From assembly GCA_002437415.1 (NCBI GenBank), contig DJPL01000074.1, positions 1 through 64,000 of the forward strand: a DNA stretch of 64,000 nucleotides. Direction: 5' to 3'. Numbering within the stretch: position 1 is the first letter of the stretch; each line of letters begins with the position of its first letter. The position numbers and the translations under genes are program-made. Of the stretch, positions 1-6,959 are shown in pieces. This DNA comes from Ruminococcaceae bacterium UBA6413. Lineage in GTDB: Bacteria > Bacillota > Clostridia > Oscillospirales > Ruminococcaceae. The notes under the pieces were generated by a model. It was not told where the DNA came from, did not search any database, and saw only the letters and a list, made by a program, of their open reading frames with translations.

Positions 1-130
1 ACATATATCTCAGGTTAGTAGCGCTTTTTTGAAGGGTTAATGTTAGTGCAGTTGCACTGATAAACTCACGAAATTATTAACACCTTGTCAGTATGGAAAC
101 TGTTTTCAGCATTGTTGGCTGTTGCGGCTG
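1..130. repeat. Dispersed repeat, copy R1
   Basis: A noncoding stretch downstream of trmD. Bases about 51-110 resemble 50091-50150: both carry GCAGTTGCACTGATA, then ACTCA-C/T-GAAATTAT, then a CTTGT...GGAACTG/GAAACTG...TTTTAGC/TTTTCAGC run. The first 20 bases also resemble 23868-23888 (ACATATATCTC followed by GG and TAGTA). I see no gene in 1-193. Its mobility and function are unknown. Confidence 0.6.
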
Positions 131-193
131 AGATAAATGCTTAAAGGAAATATGCTATTAAATTTTTTGCCGATAAGGTGATAGGCAATTGTA

Positions 194-1237
194 TTACTTC
201 GTGAAAACGGTAAAATGCTTGTTTTCCGCGCAAGGGTTGCCGTCAGGCTTATCGCTGTATTCTACGCGGTAATCTATATCGTGCTCTCTCAGCATATCAA
301 AAAGCGGAGCGTACATATCAAGAATTTGTCCTGCGGCTTTCGCATTGAGCCATACGCTCTCGTTTTCCGTATGATCGGGCGGGGTCGGGAGCTTGTCAAG
401 TATAGGCATCATACGCTTTAAAGCTTTCTGCTCGCGGTTTGTAAGGATACGCCTGTGGAATATCAACTTCATAAAAGCGACTATATCGTATTCGCGCTCC
501 TTATACGGCACGAATACGCGGATATATCTTGCGTAAGGCTCACCGTTTATGCGGTGATCGTACAGCATATCCGGGCGCTTTCTGCGGGTCACTTCAAGCG
601 CGGTTTCTTCCTGCCACTTTGCAACGGCATCATGTGCGCCTGTAAGCAAAACCTCGGGCACGGCTCTGTCATGCCATACCTCGGGGCGGGTATACTGCGG
701 GTGCTCAAGCAGTCCGTTATAGTGGCTCTCAATGCTGTAAGCGTCACTGTTGGGGAGCACTCCGTCCTGAAGCCTTGCTATTGCATCGGTAAGTATCAGT
801 GCGGGGAGCTCTCCGCCTGTCAGTACATAGTCGCCGACTGATATTTCCTCTGCGCCGAGCTCGTCAAGCACGCGTTGATCCACGCCCTCATAATGACCGC
901 AGAGTATTATAAGACTATTCTCGGCGGCAAGATCCTTTACTATGCTTTGCGTCAGAACTCTTCCCTGAGGGGACATATAGACTATACGCGCTGAAGAGCC
1001 GCTTTCCCGCTGTATTTCGGTTATACAGTCGTATATCGGCTGAGCCTGCATTACCATACCCGTGCCGCCGCCGTAAGGCTTATCGTCAACGCGGTTGTGC
1101 TTGTTGCCTGCATAGTCGCGGATATTGTGGCAGTGTATGTCTATATGACCTGCTTTTCTTCCTCTGCCGACTATGCTTTCGGATAAATACGACTCGCACA
1201 TATCGGGAAAGAGGGTCGCTATATCTATTCTTATCAT
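194..1237 (-). CDS. trmD: tRNA (guanine37-N1)-methyltransferase with C-terminal extension
   Basis: This SPOUT-family enzyme methylates N1 of G37 next to the tRNA anticodon, using S-adenosylmethionine, and so guards the reading frame. The N-terminus MIRIDIATLFP, the PYGGGTGMVMQ motif, CGHYEGVDQR and the knot segment EISVGDYVLTGGELPA are diagnostic. I chose the ATG at 1237 because GGAGAA lies just upstream; the earlier in-frame codon would run into rimM. Family members usually stop soon after the RRPD-type motif, seen here near residue 217. This protein has 347 residues, so about 120 extra C-terminal residues of unknown role. It lies 19 bp after rimM in one operon. Confidence 0.95.
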   Translation of the reverse strand: MIRIDIATLFPDMCESYLSESIVGRGRKAGHIDIHCHNIRDYAGNKHNRVDDKPYGGGTGMVMQAQPIYDCITEIQRESGSSARIVYMSPQGRVLTQSIVKDLAAENSLIILCGHYEGVDQRVLDELGAEEISVGDYVLTGGELPALILTDAIARLQDGVLPNSDAYSIESHYNGLLEHPQYTRPEVWHDRAVPEVLLTGAHDAVAKWQEETALEVTRRKRPDMLYDHRINGEPYARYIRVFVPYKEREYDIVAFMKLIFHRRILTNREQKALKRMMPILDKLPTPPDHTENESVWLNAKAAGQILDMYAPLFDMLREHDIDYRVEYSDKPDGNPCAENKHFTVFTK

Positions 1238-1256
1238 AGGTTCTCCGTTTTCAGGC

Positions 1257-1769
1257 TCAGTTCTCGTCAAACAAGCCGTCGAGCGGTCTTATAACGAGAT
1301 ATCCGTCGTCAATGTTCTTTTCAAGCAGGACTTCGGGGATCGCGGGGAACATAAGCTCCTTGCCCTCGGGAGTTTTAAGCTCATAGACATCTGCCGCACC
1401 GTGCTGATAGATATCCGTTACCTTGCCGTATATCTTGCCGCTGTCTGCGTCACGCACTTCAAGACCGATGAGATCCTGTATGAAGTTTACACCCTCGGGA
1501 AGCTCCACATCGTCACGATCCATATACAGCATTTTGCCGACTATAGTCTTTGCCTGCTCAACGCTGTCTATGCCCTCGAGCTTCAGCACGGCAAGCGTCT
1601 TGTGCGGACGCGCCTTTTCGACCTCAAGCTCCTGCTTGTCCTTGCCTAAAAACAGCCTGTCAAAGCTGCATATGACATCTGCGCTGTCACAGTAGTACTG
1701 CACTCTGACCTCGCCGCCGAGTCCCTGTGTTGCTACTATCTTACCTATTTCAAGAAACTTTTTTCTCAT
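1257..1769 (-). CDS. rimM: Ribosome maturation factor RimM
   Basis: RimM is a 16S rRNA processing factor that binds ribosomal protein S19 and helps mature the 30S head. The 170-residue protein begins FLEIGKIVATQGLGGEVRVQ, the usual RimM N-terminal beta-barrel signature, and the second half is a PRC-barrel region (LIGLEVRDADSGKIYGKVTDI). GAGGAC precedes the ATG. The rimM-trmD pairing is the common bacterial arrangement. The usual flanking genes rpsP and rplS are not here; a HAD phosphatase sits upstream instead, 7 bp away. Confidence 0.95.
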   Translation of the reverse strand: MRKKFLEIGKIVATQGLGGEVRVQYYCDSADVICSFDRLFLGKDKQELEVEKARPHKTLAVLKLEGIDSVEQAKTIVGKMLYMDRDDVELPEGVNFIQDLIGLEVRDADSGKIYGKVTDIYQHGAADVYELKTPEGKELMFPAIPEVLLEKNIDDGYLVIRPLDGLFDEN

Positions 1770-1776
1770 ACTGTCC

Positions 1777-2427
1777 TCATTTCTCTGTTATTTCAAGAAT
1801 GTCCGAAGGCTTATGTGCTATATATTTTGCACCGTTGTCTGTAAGCTCCTTTTCTGTGCGGAAGCCCCACAGAACGCCGCAGGGGGTAAAGCCTGCGTTT
1901 ACGGCTGTCTGCATATCAACGCCGCTGTCGCCTATGTAAAGCACCTCGGACGGCTGTACGCCGAGCCTTTCGACTACATCAAGCGCACCGTCGGGACAGG
2001 GCTTTGCCTTGATTTTTTCATCAAGTCCTCTGATATAATCGAACACGCCGTCACCTAGAAAGTGCGGAACTACCTGCTGTGCTATGTTGTGTGCCTTGTT
2101 GGTGATCACACCGAGCTTATAGCCTTTTTTGCGGGCAGAGCTCAGAAGCTCGGGTATTCCGTCATAAGCGGCAGTCTTATCCTCGCTGTGCAGAGCATAA
2201 TATTCCATAAACATGGCGAGAGCCTGTTCCTTATATTCCTGCTTGTCGGGCGGTAGACAGCGTTCTATAAGCTTCGGTATGCCGTTGCCGACAAAATATT
2301 TATATTCGTCAATTGTGTGGGTGGGAAAGCCTAATTTGCACAAAATGTGGTTTGCACTGTCACCGAGATCGTCAATTGTATTCAGAAGTGTACCGTCAAG
2401 GTCGAAAATAAGCGCTTTATATCTCAT
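1777..2427 (-). CDS. HAD-superfamily phosphatase (phosphoglycolate phosphatase-like)
   Basis: The 216-residue protein is a haloacid-dehalogenase hydrolase of the Gph/PGP type. Motif I is FDLDGTLLNT with the nucleophile and acid/base aspartates, motif II is GVITNK, and motif III/IV is YIGDSGVDMQTAVNAG. An alpha-helical cap lies between residues of about 15 and 85. The substrate cannot be read from sequence: phosphoglycolate, pyrophosphate and other small phosphate esters are all possible. It is the first gene of the HAD-rimM-trmD operon, behind the promoter at 2454-2482. Confidence 0.85.
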   Translation of the reverse strand: MRYKALIFDLDGTLLNTIDDLGDSANHILCKLGFPTHTIDEYKYFVGNGIPKLIERCLPPDKQEYKEQALAMFMEYYALHSEDKTAAYDGIPELLSSARKKGYKLGVITNKAHNIAQQVVPHFLGDGVFDYIRGLDEKIKAKPCPDGALDVVERLGVQPSEVLYIGDSGVDMQTAVNAGFTPCGVLWGFRTEKELTDNGAKYIAHKPSDILEITEK

Positions 2428-2453
2428 AGAAATCCCTCTTTTCTTATGCTACT

Positions 2454-2482
2454 ATTATATAGCTTCAAACTGCCCGTGTCAA
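2454..2482 (-). promoter_or_regulatory. Promoter of HAD-rimM-trmD operon
   Basis: On the minus strand TTGACA (2482-2477) and TATAAT (2459-2454) are exact consensus hexamers with a 17-bp spacer, placed 27 bp before the HAD start codon. It is divergent from the GH51 promoter. Confidence 0.85.
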
Positions 2483-2503
2483 CTTTACCGACATATAAAT
2501 TTA

Positions 2504-2518
2504 TTGTGCACTGCACAA
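2504..2518. promoter_or_regulatory. Palindromic operator TTGTGC-N3-GCACAA
   Basis: A perfect 6-bp inverted repeat with a 3-bp centre sits immediately upstream of the GH51 gene's -35 box, inside the divergent region shared with the HAD operon. The position fits a sugar-responsive activator or repressor of LacI or AraR type. The regulator is not in the window, so this is inference from symmetry and position. Confidence 0.55.
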
Positions 2519-2525
2519 AAAGTTA

Positions 2526-2554
2526 TTGTCAATATCCCCGCGATGTGCTAGAAT
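2526..2554 (+). promoter_or_regulatory. Promoter of GH51 operon
   Basis: TTGTCA (2526-2531), a 17-bp spacer and TAGAAT (2549-2554), 53 bp before the arabinofuranosidase start. Confidence 0.75.
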
Positions 2555-2607
2555 TAGCCTGTACGACAAATAAACCGTGCAGAAAACGACAGTTGAAAGG
2601 AAAAGCT

Positions 2608-4083
2608 ATGAGCACAAAAATGTACATAAACGCTTCTGATATCAGAAGTCATATCAACCCCGAAATTTACGGTCACTTTTCGGAGCACCTCGGAAGATGC
2701 ATCTACAACGGTATCTATGTCGGTGAGGACAGCAGTATTCCCAATACGAACGGTATCAGAAACGATATAGTCGAGGCTTTTAAGAAAATAAAAATGCCTG
2801 TCCTGCGCTGGCCGGGCGGCTGCTTTGCCGATGAATATCACTGGAAGGACGGTATCGGCGATAAGTCACAGCGCAAGAAGATGGTAAACGCCAACTGGGG
2901 CGGAGTGACGGAGGATAACAGCTTCGGCACGCACGAATTTTTCAACTTCTGCGAAATGGTAGGCTGTGAGCCGTATCTGTCGGGAAATCTCGGCTCGGGC
3001 ACTGTTCGGGAAATGTCGGAGTGGATCGAATATATAACCTTTGACGGCGTTTCGCCCATGGCGGATCTGAGACGCAAAAACGGCAGAGAAAAACCGTGGA
3101 AGCTGAAATATCTCGGTGTCGGAAACGAGAGCTGGGGTTGCGGCGGTAATATGTCGCCCGAGCAGTATTCCGCGCTTTACAGGCAGTTTCAGACATTTTG
3201 CAGAAACTACGGCGATAATCATCTGTACAAGGTCGCGTGCGGACCTAATGCGGACGATTATAACTGGATGAAGGTCATCACCGAGAACATTAAGCCTTGG
3301 CATACTAACGCGGTAAGCCTGCACTACTATACAGTTCCTACGGGAAACTGGGAGGATAAGGGCAATGCTACCGGCTTTACCGAGGAAGAATACTACAAAA
3401 CACTTGAGAAAACCCGGTACATGGAAACGTTGCTTAAGCGTCACTGCGATATCCTTAATGTAAATAATCCCGAAAATAACATAAAACTGGTTGTAGATGA
3501 GTGGGGAACGTGGTATAATGTAGAGGACGGTACAAATCCCGGCTTCTTATATCAGCAGAATACGATGCGTGACGCTATTGTGGCATCGATAAACCTTAAC
3601 CTGTTTAATCTGCACAGCGACAGGGTTTCTATGGCAAACCTTGCACAGGTGGTGAACGTGCTCCAGGCGCTTGTTCTCACTGAGGGCGAGAGAATGATAC
3701 TCACCCCGACATATCATGTATTCGACCTGTATAAGAACCATCAGAACGCGGACCTGTGCTACAGCAGTATAACAGATGAAAAGCAGGAGGGATATGATCT
3801 CCCCGTTATATCGCAGAGCGTATCGGTAAACAGCGACAAAGAAATGACTGTTACGGTGTCAAACTGCTCGCTTACCGAGAGCAAAACGATCGACGCGGAT
3901 ATCTGCGGCTTTGAATTTAATTCTGTCAGAGCAAGGATACTGAGCGGAAATGCGGGCGCACACAATACCTTTGACGAACCCGAAAATGTCACGATCGCTG
4001 ATTTTGACGGCGTTACAAAGAGTGAGCGCGGTATCACATTCACACTTCCGCCGTGCAGTGTAGCTGAAATAATCCTTGCATGA
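2608..4083 (+). CDS. abfA: Alpha-L-arabinofuranosidase, GH51
   Basis: This retaining glycosidase removes alpha-L-arabinofuranosyl groups from arabinoxylan, arabinan and their oligosaccharides. The 491-residue protein has no signal peptide, so it probably acts on imported oligosaccharides in the cytoplasm. The GH51 (beta/alpha)8 barrel carries the acid/base Glu174 in GVGNESWGCGG and the nucleophile Glu298 in LVVDEWGTWY; HWKDGIG near the N-terminus is also typical. A C-terminal beta-sandwich follows. The start at 2608 is set by GAAAGGAAAAGCT; a longer upstream frame lacks a ribosome site and overlaps the promoter. It overlaps the next gene by 4 bases (ATGA). Confidence 0.95.
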   Translation: MSTKMYINASDIRSHINPEIYGHFSEHLGRCIYNGIYVGEDSSIPNTNGIRNDIVEAFKKIKMPVLRWPGGCFADEYHWKDGIGDKSQRKKMVNANWGGVTEDNSFGTHEFFNFCEMVGCEPYLSGNLGSGTVREMSEWIEYITFDGVSPMADLRRKNGREKPWKLKYLGVGNESWGCGGNMSPEQYSALYRQFQTFCRNYGDNHLYKVACGPNADDYNWMKVITENIKPWHTNAVSLHYYTVPTGNWEDKGNATGFTEEEYYKTLEKTRYMETLLKRHCDILNVNNPENNIKLVVDEWGTWYNVEDGTNPGFLYQQNTMRDAIVASINLNLFNLHSDRVSMANLAQVVNVLQALVLTEGERMILTPTYHVFDLYKNHQNADLCYSSITDEKQEGYDLPVISQSVSVNSDKEMTVTVSNCSLTESKTIDADICGFEFNSVRARILSGNAGAHNTFDEPENVTIADFDGVTKSERGITFTLPPCSVAEIILA

Positions 4084-4325
4084 ATGTCTGTAAAAGATGT
4101 CTGCTGAGCGCGATGAGTGCCGAGGCGTTTCAGAATATCAAAGAGAATGTTGAGCTTATTCCCGATGAGAAGAAAGCCGATGAAACGCTGTACAAAAAAC
4201 GTCTTGAAATATGCACGGAGTGCGACTGCCTTATCAACGGTATGTGCAGTAAATGCGGTTGCTTTGTGGAAATGAGGGCGGCGTATGCCGTCAGCCGATG
4301 CCCGCATGAAAAAAGGCTCTGGTAG
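4080..4325 (+). CDS. Small Cys-rich protein, DUF6171-like
   Basis: An 81-residue cytosolic protein with paired cysteines: CKRC at residues 4-7, then ICTECDCLINGMCSKCGCF and a last Cys near the C-terminus. The spacing looks like a small zinc-ribbon or metal-binding knuckle. From memory it resembles the clostridial DUF6171 family, whose function is unknown. Its ATG overlaps the stop of the GH51 gene, so the two are translationally coupled, but I see nothing linking it to arabinose metabolism. Confidence 0.7.
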   Translation: MNVCKRCLLSAMSAEAFQNIKENVELIPDEKKADETLYKKRLEICTECDCLINGMCSKCGCFVEMRAAYAVSRCPHEKRLW

Positions 4326-4340
4326 TGAAAGGAAAAAGTT

Positions 4341-4790
4341 ATGGCTAATATGAAAAAGCTTCAGCGCGATTACGGCGATGTTATCTGGACAGGCAAAAAG
4401 TGCATTATGGGTATGCCTATTTCTTTTACGAGATACATACTTACATCAAGTGTGCTTTATACAAAGGTCGGCTTTCTGAATATCAAGGAAGACGAGATAG
4501 ATCTATACAAGATAGTCGATAAGACTATGAAGCTCTCCCTCGGTCAGAGAATGGTCGGTTGCGGCACTATCGTGGTTACGTCAAGGGATTGCGATACTCC
4601 TGACAAGGAGCTTGTATCTGTCAAAAATCCGAGAGAGGTCAAAAGAATACTTGATGAGGCTGTGAAGCTTGAGCGTGACAAGTACATGGTAAGGGGCAGA
4701 GATATGGTTGGTGCAAACCTGCACGAACACGGCGATATGGGCGAAGCTGACTTGCACAGCGAAGATTTTGACGAAATGGCGGATATGTAA
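4341..4790 (+). CDS. PH-domain (bacterial PH-like) protein
   Basis: A 149-residue soluble protein. The core (MGMPISFTRYILTSSVLYTKVGFLNIKEDEIDLYKIVDKTMKLSLGQRM, quoted in part as key segments TRYILTSSVLYTK and EIDLYKIVD) has the strand pattern of the bacterial PH domain found in YdbT/DUF304-type proteins. It is followed by GCGTIVVTSRD and KNPREVKRILDEAV, also typical of that fold. The acidic His/Asp/Glu-rich tail looks disordered. GAAAGGAAAAAGTT precedes the start. It is followed without a gap by the GtrA gene, so a membrane-surface role is possible but unproved. Confidence 0.7.
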   Translation: MANMKKLQRDYGDVIWTGKKCIMGMPISFTRYILTSSVLYTKVGFLNIKEDEIDLYKIVDKTMKLSLGQRMVGCGTIVVTSRDCDTPDKELVSVKNPREVKRILDEAVKLERDKYMVRGRDMVGANLHEHGDMGEADLHSEDFDEMADM

Positions 4791-5327
4791 TTGGATAAGA
4801 TAAAGGAAATACTGAAAATGGCTCTGCACCCGTCACAGTGGAAGGAGCTTTTTACAAGATACCGTGAGATAATAATGTATGTCATATTCGGAGCGTTGAC
4901 AACGCTTGTGTCAATAGTGACTTACTTTGTGATCCGCTGTATATTCCCGAGTGAAGAGAGCGTGCCTGCGTTTTTGAAATGGACGTACAGGCTCAATTTC
5001 AGCGGCGGCGACTCATCAACAGTACTGCCGAATATCATTTCGTGGATCGTATCGGTCACATTTGCATATATCACAAACAGGATCTGGGTGTTTCAAAGCA
5101 AGGTAAAGGGCTTTGGCAAGAATGCGGTGCAGGCGCTGTCGTTCTATGCGGCAAGACTGTTCACGCTGTTTGTAGATCTTATAATAATGTTCCTGCTTGT
5201 AAATCTGCCGAATATTGAGAACGGACTTTATGAATTTTGTGCAAAGGTGTTCTCGAATATCGTTGTACTGGTGCTGAATTACATTTTCAGCAAGGTGTTT
5301 GTATTCAGAAAAGAAAAGCAGAAATAA
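4791..5327 (+). CDS. GtrA-family membrane protein
   Basis: A 178-residue polytopic protein with four predicted membrane segments: IIMYVIFGALTTLVSIVTYFV, quoted by key part FGALTTLVSIVTYF; IISWIVSVTFAYITNRIWVF; a third around LFTLFVDLIIMFLLV; and IVVLVLNYIFSKVFVF. FGALTT near the start, AYITNRIWVF in the second segment and NYIFSKVFVFR at the end are the GtrA signature. Such proteins are thought to help flip lipid-linked sugars for cell-wall or teichoic-acid glycosylation. Translation starts at a TTG placed directly after the stop of the PH-domain gene, which points to coupling. Confidence 0.85.
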   Translation: MDKIKEILKMALHPSQWKELFTRYREIIMYVIFGALTTLVSIVTYFVIRCIFPSEESVPAFLKWTYRLNFSGGDSSTVLPNIISWIVSVTFAYITNRIWVFQSKVKGFGKNAVQALSFYAARLFTLFVDLIIMFLLVNLPNIENGLYEFCAKVFSNIVVLVLNYIFSKVFVFRKEKQK

Positions 5328-5333
5328 ACAGTA

Positions 5334-5370
5334 AAAATCACAGCGTGTGTTCACTGCTGTGATTTTGTTT
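5334..5370 (+). terminator. Rho-independent terminator after GtrA gene
   Basis: AAAATCACAGC (5334-5344) pairs with GCTGTGATTTT (5356-5366), followed by GTTT. It ends the GH51-GtrA operon. Confidence 0.75.
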
Positions 5371-5402
5371 GTTATGAAACTTCCGATGTTAAAGGAGCTT
5401 TT

Positions 5403-6362
5403 ATGAAAGAAAAAGAATATGTTTTTTCGTATTCTCTTGACAACAAGCGTTATCATACGCTGAACTTCCATAACAGGACCGTTTACGGCGGCAGAGTCAG
5501 CAAAGCCGTTATAGATGCGGGCTTCACCTGCCCGAATAAGGACGGAACAAAGGGTACTGGCGGCTGTATCTACTGTATGGACGGAAGCGGGTATTTCACC
5601 GCGGCGTATGGCGGCAATATCTATGACAGCGTACAGCGCCAGCTTTCAGCCGAGAAGGAGCGTATCTTCAAAAAGTACCCCGACAGTATGATAATTGCAT
5701 ATTTTCAGGCTAACACCAATACCTATGCACCTGTTGAAACGCTCAGGAGCGCATTTACTGCGGCTCTTGATTTCGGCGTAACAGGTATATCAATAGGTAC
5801 AAGGGCGGACTGTTTGCCTGATGATATTATCGGGTTGCTTTCACAGCTGAACAGCAAGACACACCTTACTGTAGAGCTCGGCTTGCAGACTGTACACGAC
5901 AGAACCGCCGCTGTTATTAACCGATGCTATGACTACCGCGAGTTCCTCTCCGGCTATGAAAAGCTGAGAAACGCCGATATCCGTACCTGTCTGCATATAA
6001 TCAACGGACTGCCCGGGGAAACAAAAGCGGATATGCTTGACACGGCAAGAGAGGTCGCGCGACTTTACCCCGATGCGGTCAAAATACATCTTCTTCATGT
6101 CAACAGTAATACCGCTCTGGAACAAATGTATCTGAGTGGGGAGTATATTCCGCTCAGTAGGGAAGAGTATATTGAGATTGTGATATCACAGCTTGAATAT
6201 CTCCCGCAGGATATAGTCATAGAGCGCGTTACAGGCGATGCCGACAAGAAATATCTTGTTGCGCCGAAGTGGAGCGCGGATAAGATTGCCGTGCTTGGCG
6301 GAATAGACCGTCAGATGAAGCTGAGGGATACTTATCAAGGGATAAAAGCCGATGCTATGTGA
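5403..6362 (+). CDS. Radical SAM protein, YhcC/TIGR01212 family
   Basis: A 319-residue radical SAM enzyme. The cluster cysteines lie in FTCPNKDGTKGTGGCIYC (C, then C-x2-C), the long-spaced pattern of the YhcC group. AYFQANTNTYAP and GISIGTRADCLPDDII are family hallmarks, and VELGLQTVHDRT follows. The biochemical reaction of YhcC proteins is not established. AAAGGAGC precedes the ATG. It stands as a single gene between two hairpin terminators. Confidence 0.9.
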   Translation: MKEKEYVFSYSLDNKRYHTLNFHNRTVYGGRVSKAVIDAGFTCPNKDGTKGTGGCIYCMDGSGYFTAAYGGNIYDSVQRQLSAEKERIFKKYPDSMIIAYFQANTNTYAPVETLRSAFTAALDFGVTGISIGTRADCLPDDIIGLLSQLNSKTHLTVELGLQTVHDRTAAVINRCYDYREFLSGYEKLRNADIRTCLHIINGLPGETKADMLDTAREVARLYPDAVKIHLLHVNSNTALEQMYLSGEYIPLSREEYIEIVISQLEYLPQDIVIERVTGDADKKYLVAPKWSADKIAVLGGIDRQMKLRDTYQGIKADAM

Positions 6363-6383
6363 TTTTATATCTGAATATAAGTG

Positions 6384-6421
6384 AAACCGCAGTATCGGGT
6401 CAGTTTTCGATACTGCGGTTT
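6384..6421 (+). terminator. Terminator-like hairpin after YhcC gene
   Basis: A perfect 14-bp stem, 6384-6397 with 6408-6421 (AAACCGCAGTATCG and its complement), lies 21 bp after the stop codon. The T-run is weak. It separates the radical SAM gene from the toxin promoter. Confidence 0.65.
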
Positions 6422-6425
6422 GATG

Positions 6426-6533
6426 TTGCTTTTTCCGCCATATTATGCTAAAATATTCACGAGGGAAACCTTGGACGATAGGCGGTCAATTCATCTCCCG
6501 AAAGTGCGTTGCACTTTGAAAGGAGGTGGAGCT
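6426..6533 (+). promoter_or_regulatory. Toxin promoter and structured 5' leader (copy 1)
   Basis: TTGCTT (6426-6431), 17 bp, TAAAAT (6449-6454). The leader has ACGAGGG, GGACG, AGGCGGTCAAT and CATCTCCC blocks that recur in order in the second locus (42220-42326, minus strand). A hairpin AAAGTGC/GCACTTT (6501-6517) sits directly before the Shine-Dalgarno AGGAGGTG (6521-6528). The stem sequence differs between the copies (GATGC/GCATC in copy 2) but the hairpin is kept, so structure is probably selected. Confidence 0.7.
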
Positions 6534-6632
6534 GTGTACATAACATTGGATAATTTAATTCAAATCGGTATTTTCCTAACGGGATTTGCCGCAGTTATAA
6601 TCAGCATTTTATCTTTTAACAAAAAGAAATAA
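6534..6632 (+). CDS. Small membrane toxin, holin-like type I toxin (copy 1)
   Basis: A 32-residue peptide starting at GTG: MYITLDNLIQIGIFLTGF, then a hydrophobic run AAVIISILSF and the basic tail NKKK. It has one membrane helix and no soluble domain. This fits the short holin-like toxins (Pfam Hol_Tox, from memory) and type I toxins such as TxpA. The GTG is chosen because AGGAGGTG lies 5 bases upstream and the same position is ATG in copy 2. Its 3' end overlaps a convergent antisense RNA. A longer in-frame reading from 6381 would start inside the upstream terminator and is not credible. Confidence 0.75.
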   Translation: MYITLDNLIQIGIFLTGFAAVIISILSFNKKK

Positions 6633-6707
6633 CCGCCCAAGCCACCAACTTAACGGTTATTTCTAACTGATTATTATTGGGAGCGATCGTCTGTCGTTTC
6701 CCTCTTT
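6620..6707 (-). ncRNA. Predicted antisense RNA antitoxin (copy 1)
   Basis: A minus-strand RNA of about 88 nt is predicted from the promoter at 6742-6714 to the hairpin CGGTTATTT/AAATAACCG (stem 6627-6635 with 6654-6662) and its T-run CTTTTT. The 5' part (AAAGAGGGAAACGACAGAC, GCTCCC) is nearly the same as in copy 2. It overlaps the last codons and 3' end of the toxin mRNA, the geometry of txpA/ratA and bsrG/SR4. Expression is not shown by sequence alone. Confidence 0.65.
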
Positions 6708-6713
6708 GTTTGT

Positions 6714-6742
6714 ATTATAACACGATTTTAATGTGCCGTCAA
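6714..6742 (-). promoter_or_regulatory. Antitoxin RNA promoter, -35 inside inserted element
   Basis: TTGACG (6742-6737), 17 bp, TATAAT (6719-6714) on the minus strand. The -10 lies in the left flanking repeat and the -35 lies within the 125-bp folded element. Removing the element and one flanking repeat would restore TTGACA (6876-6871) at 17 bp from the same TATAAT. Confidence 0.7.
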
Positions 6743-6848
6743 GGCACATAGCGGCAAATGCCGCAAATTTTGCCTATCGGGCAAAATAAAATCGTGTTTT
6801 AACGTTCTCAGCCTGAAATCGTCTTCTGACGATTTCAGGCTGAGGTTG
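6724..6848. mobile_element. Folded miniature insertion element with 9-bp direct repeats
   Basis: TTATAACAC occurs at 6715-6723 and again at 6849-6857, like a target-site duplication. Between them a 12-bp outer stem (6719-6730 with 6787-6798) encloses three hairpins: 6731-6737/6743-6749, 6751-6755/6760-6764 and 6767-6774/6780-6787. A perfect 17-bp hairpin, 6807-6823 with 6828-6844, follows. There is no coding capacity and I see no clear terminal inverted repeat, so assignment to a MITE family is inference. Confidence 0.55.
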
Positions 6849-6887
6849 TTATAACACACGTTTCCCCCAATGTCAAGCTTAAACAAG

Positions 6888-6916
6888 TTGCATTACCGCC
6901 GCTTTTGTGCTAAAAT
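6888..6916 (+). promoter_or_regulatory. Promoter of acetyltransferase-nspC operon
   Basis: TTGCAT (6888-6893), 17 bp, TAAAAT (6911-6916), 43 bp before the start codon. Confidence 0.7.
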
Positions 6917-6959
6917 ACGCTTGTAGAACTTAAATCAGGCTTATTAAAGGAGAAACACT

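Noticed and set aside
6381..6533. N-terminal extension of the toxin to 83 residues
   Set aside because: It would start inside the upstream terminator and before the toxin promoter; copy 2 does not support it.
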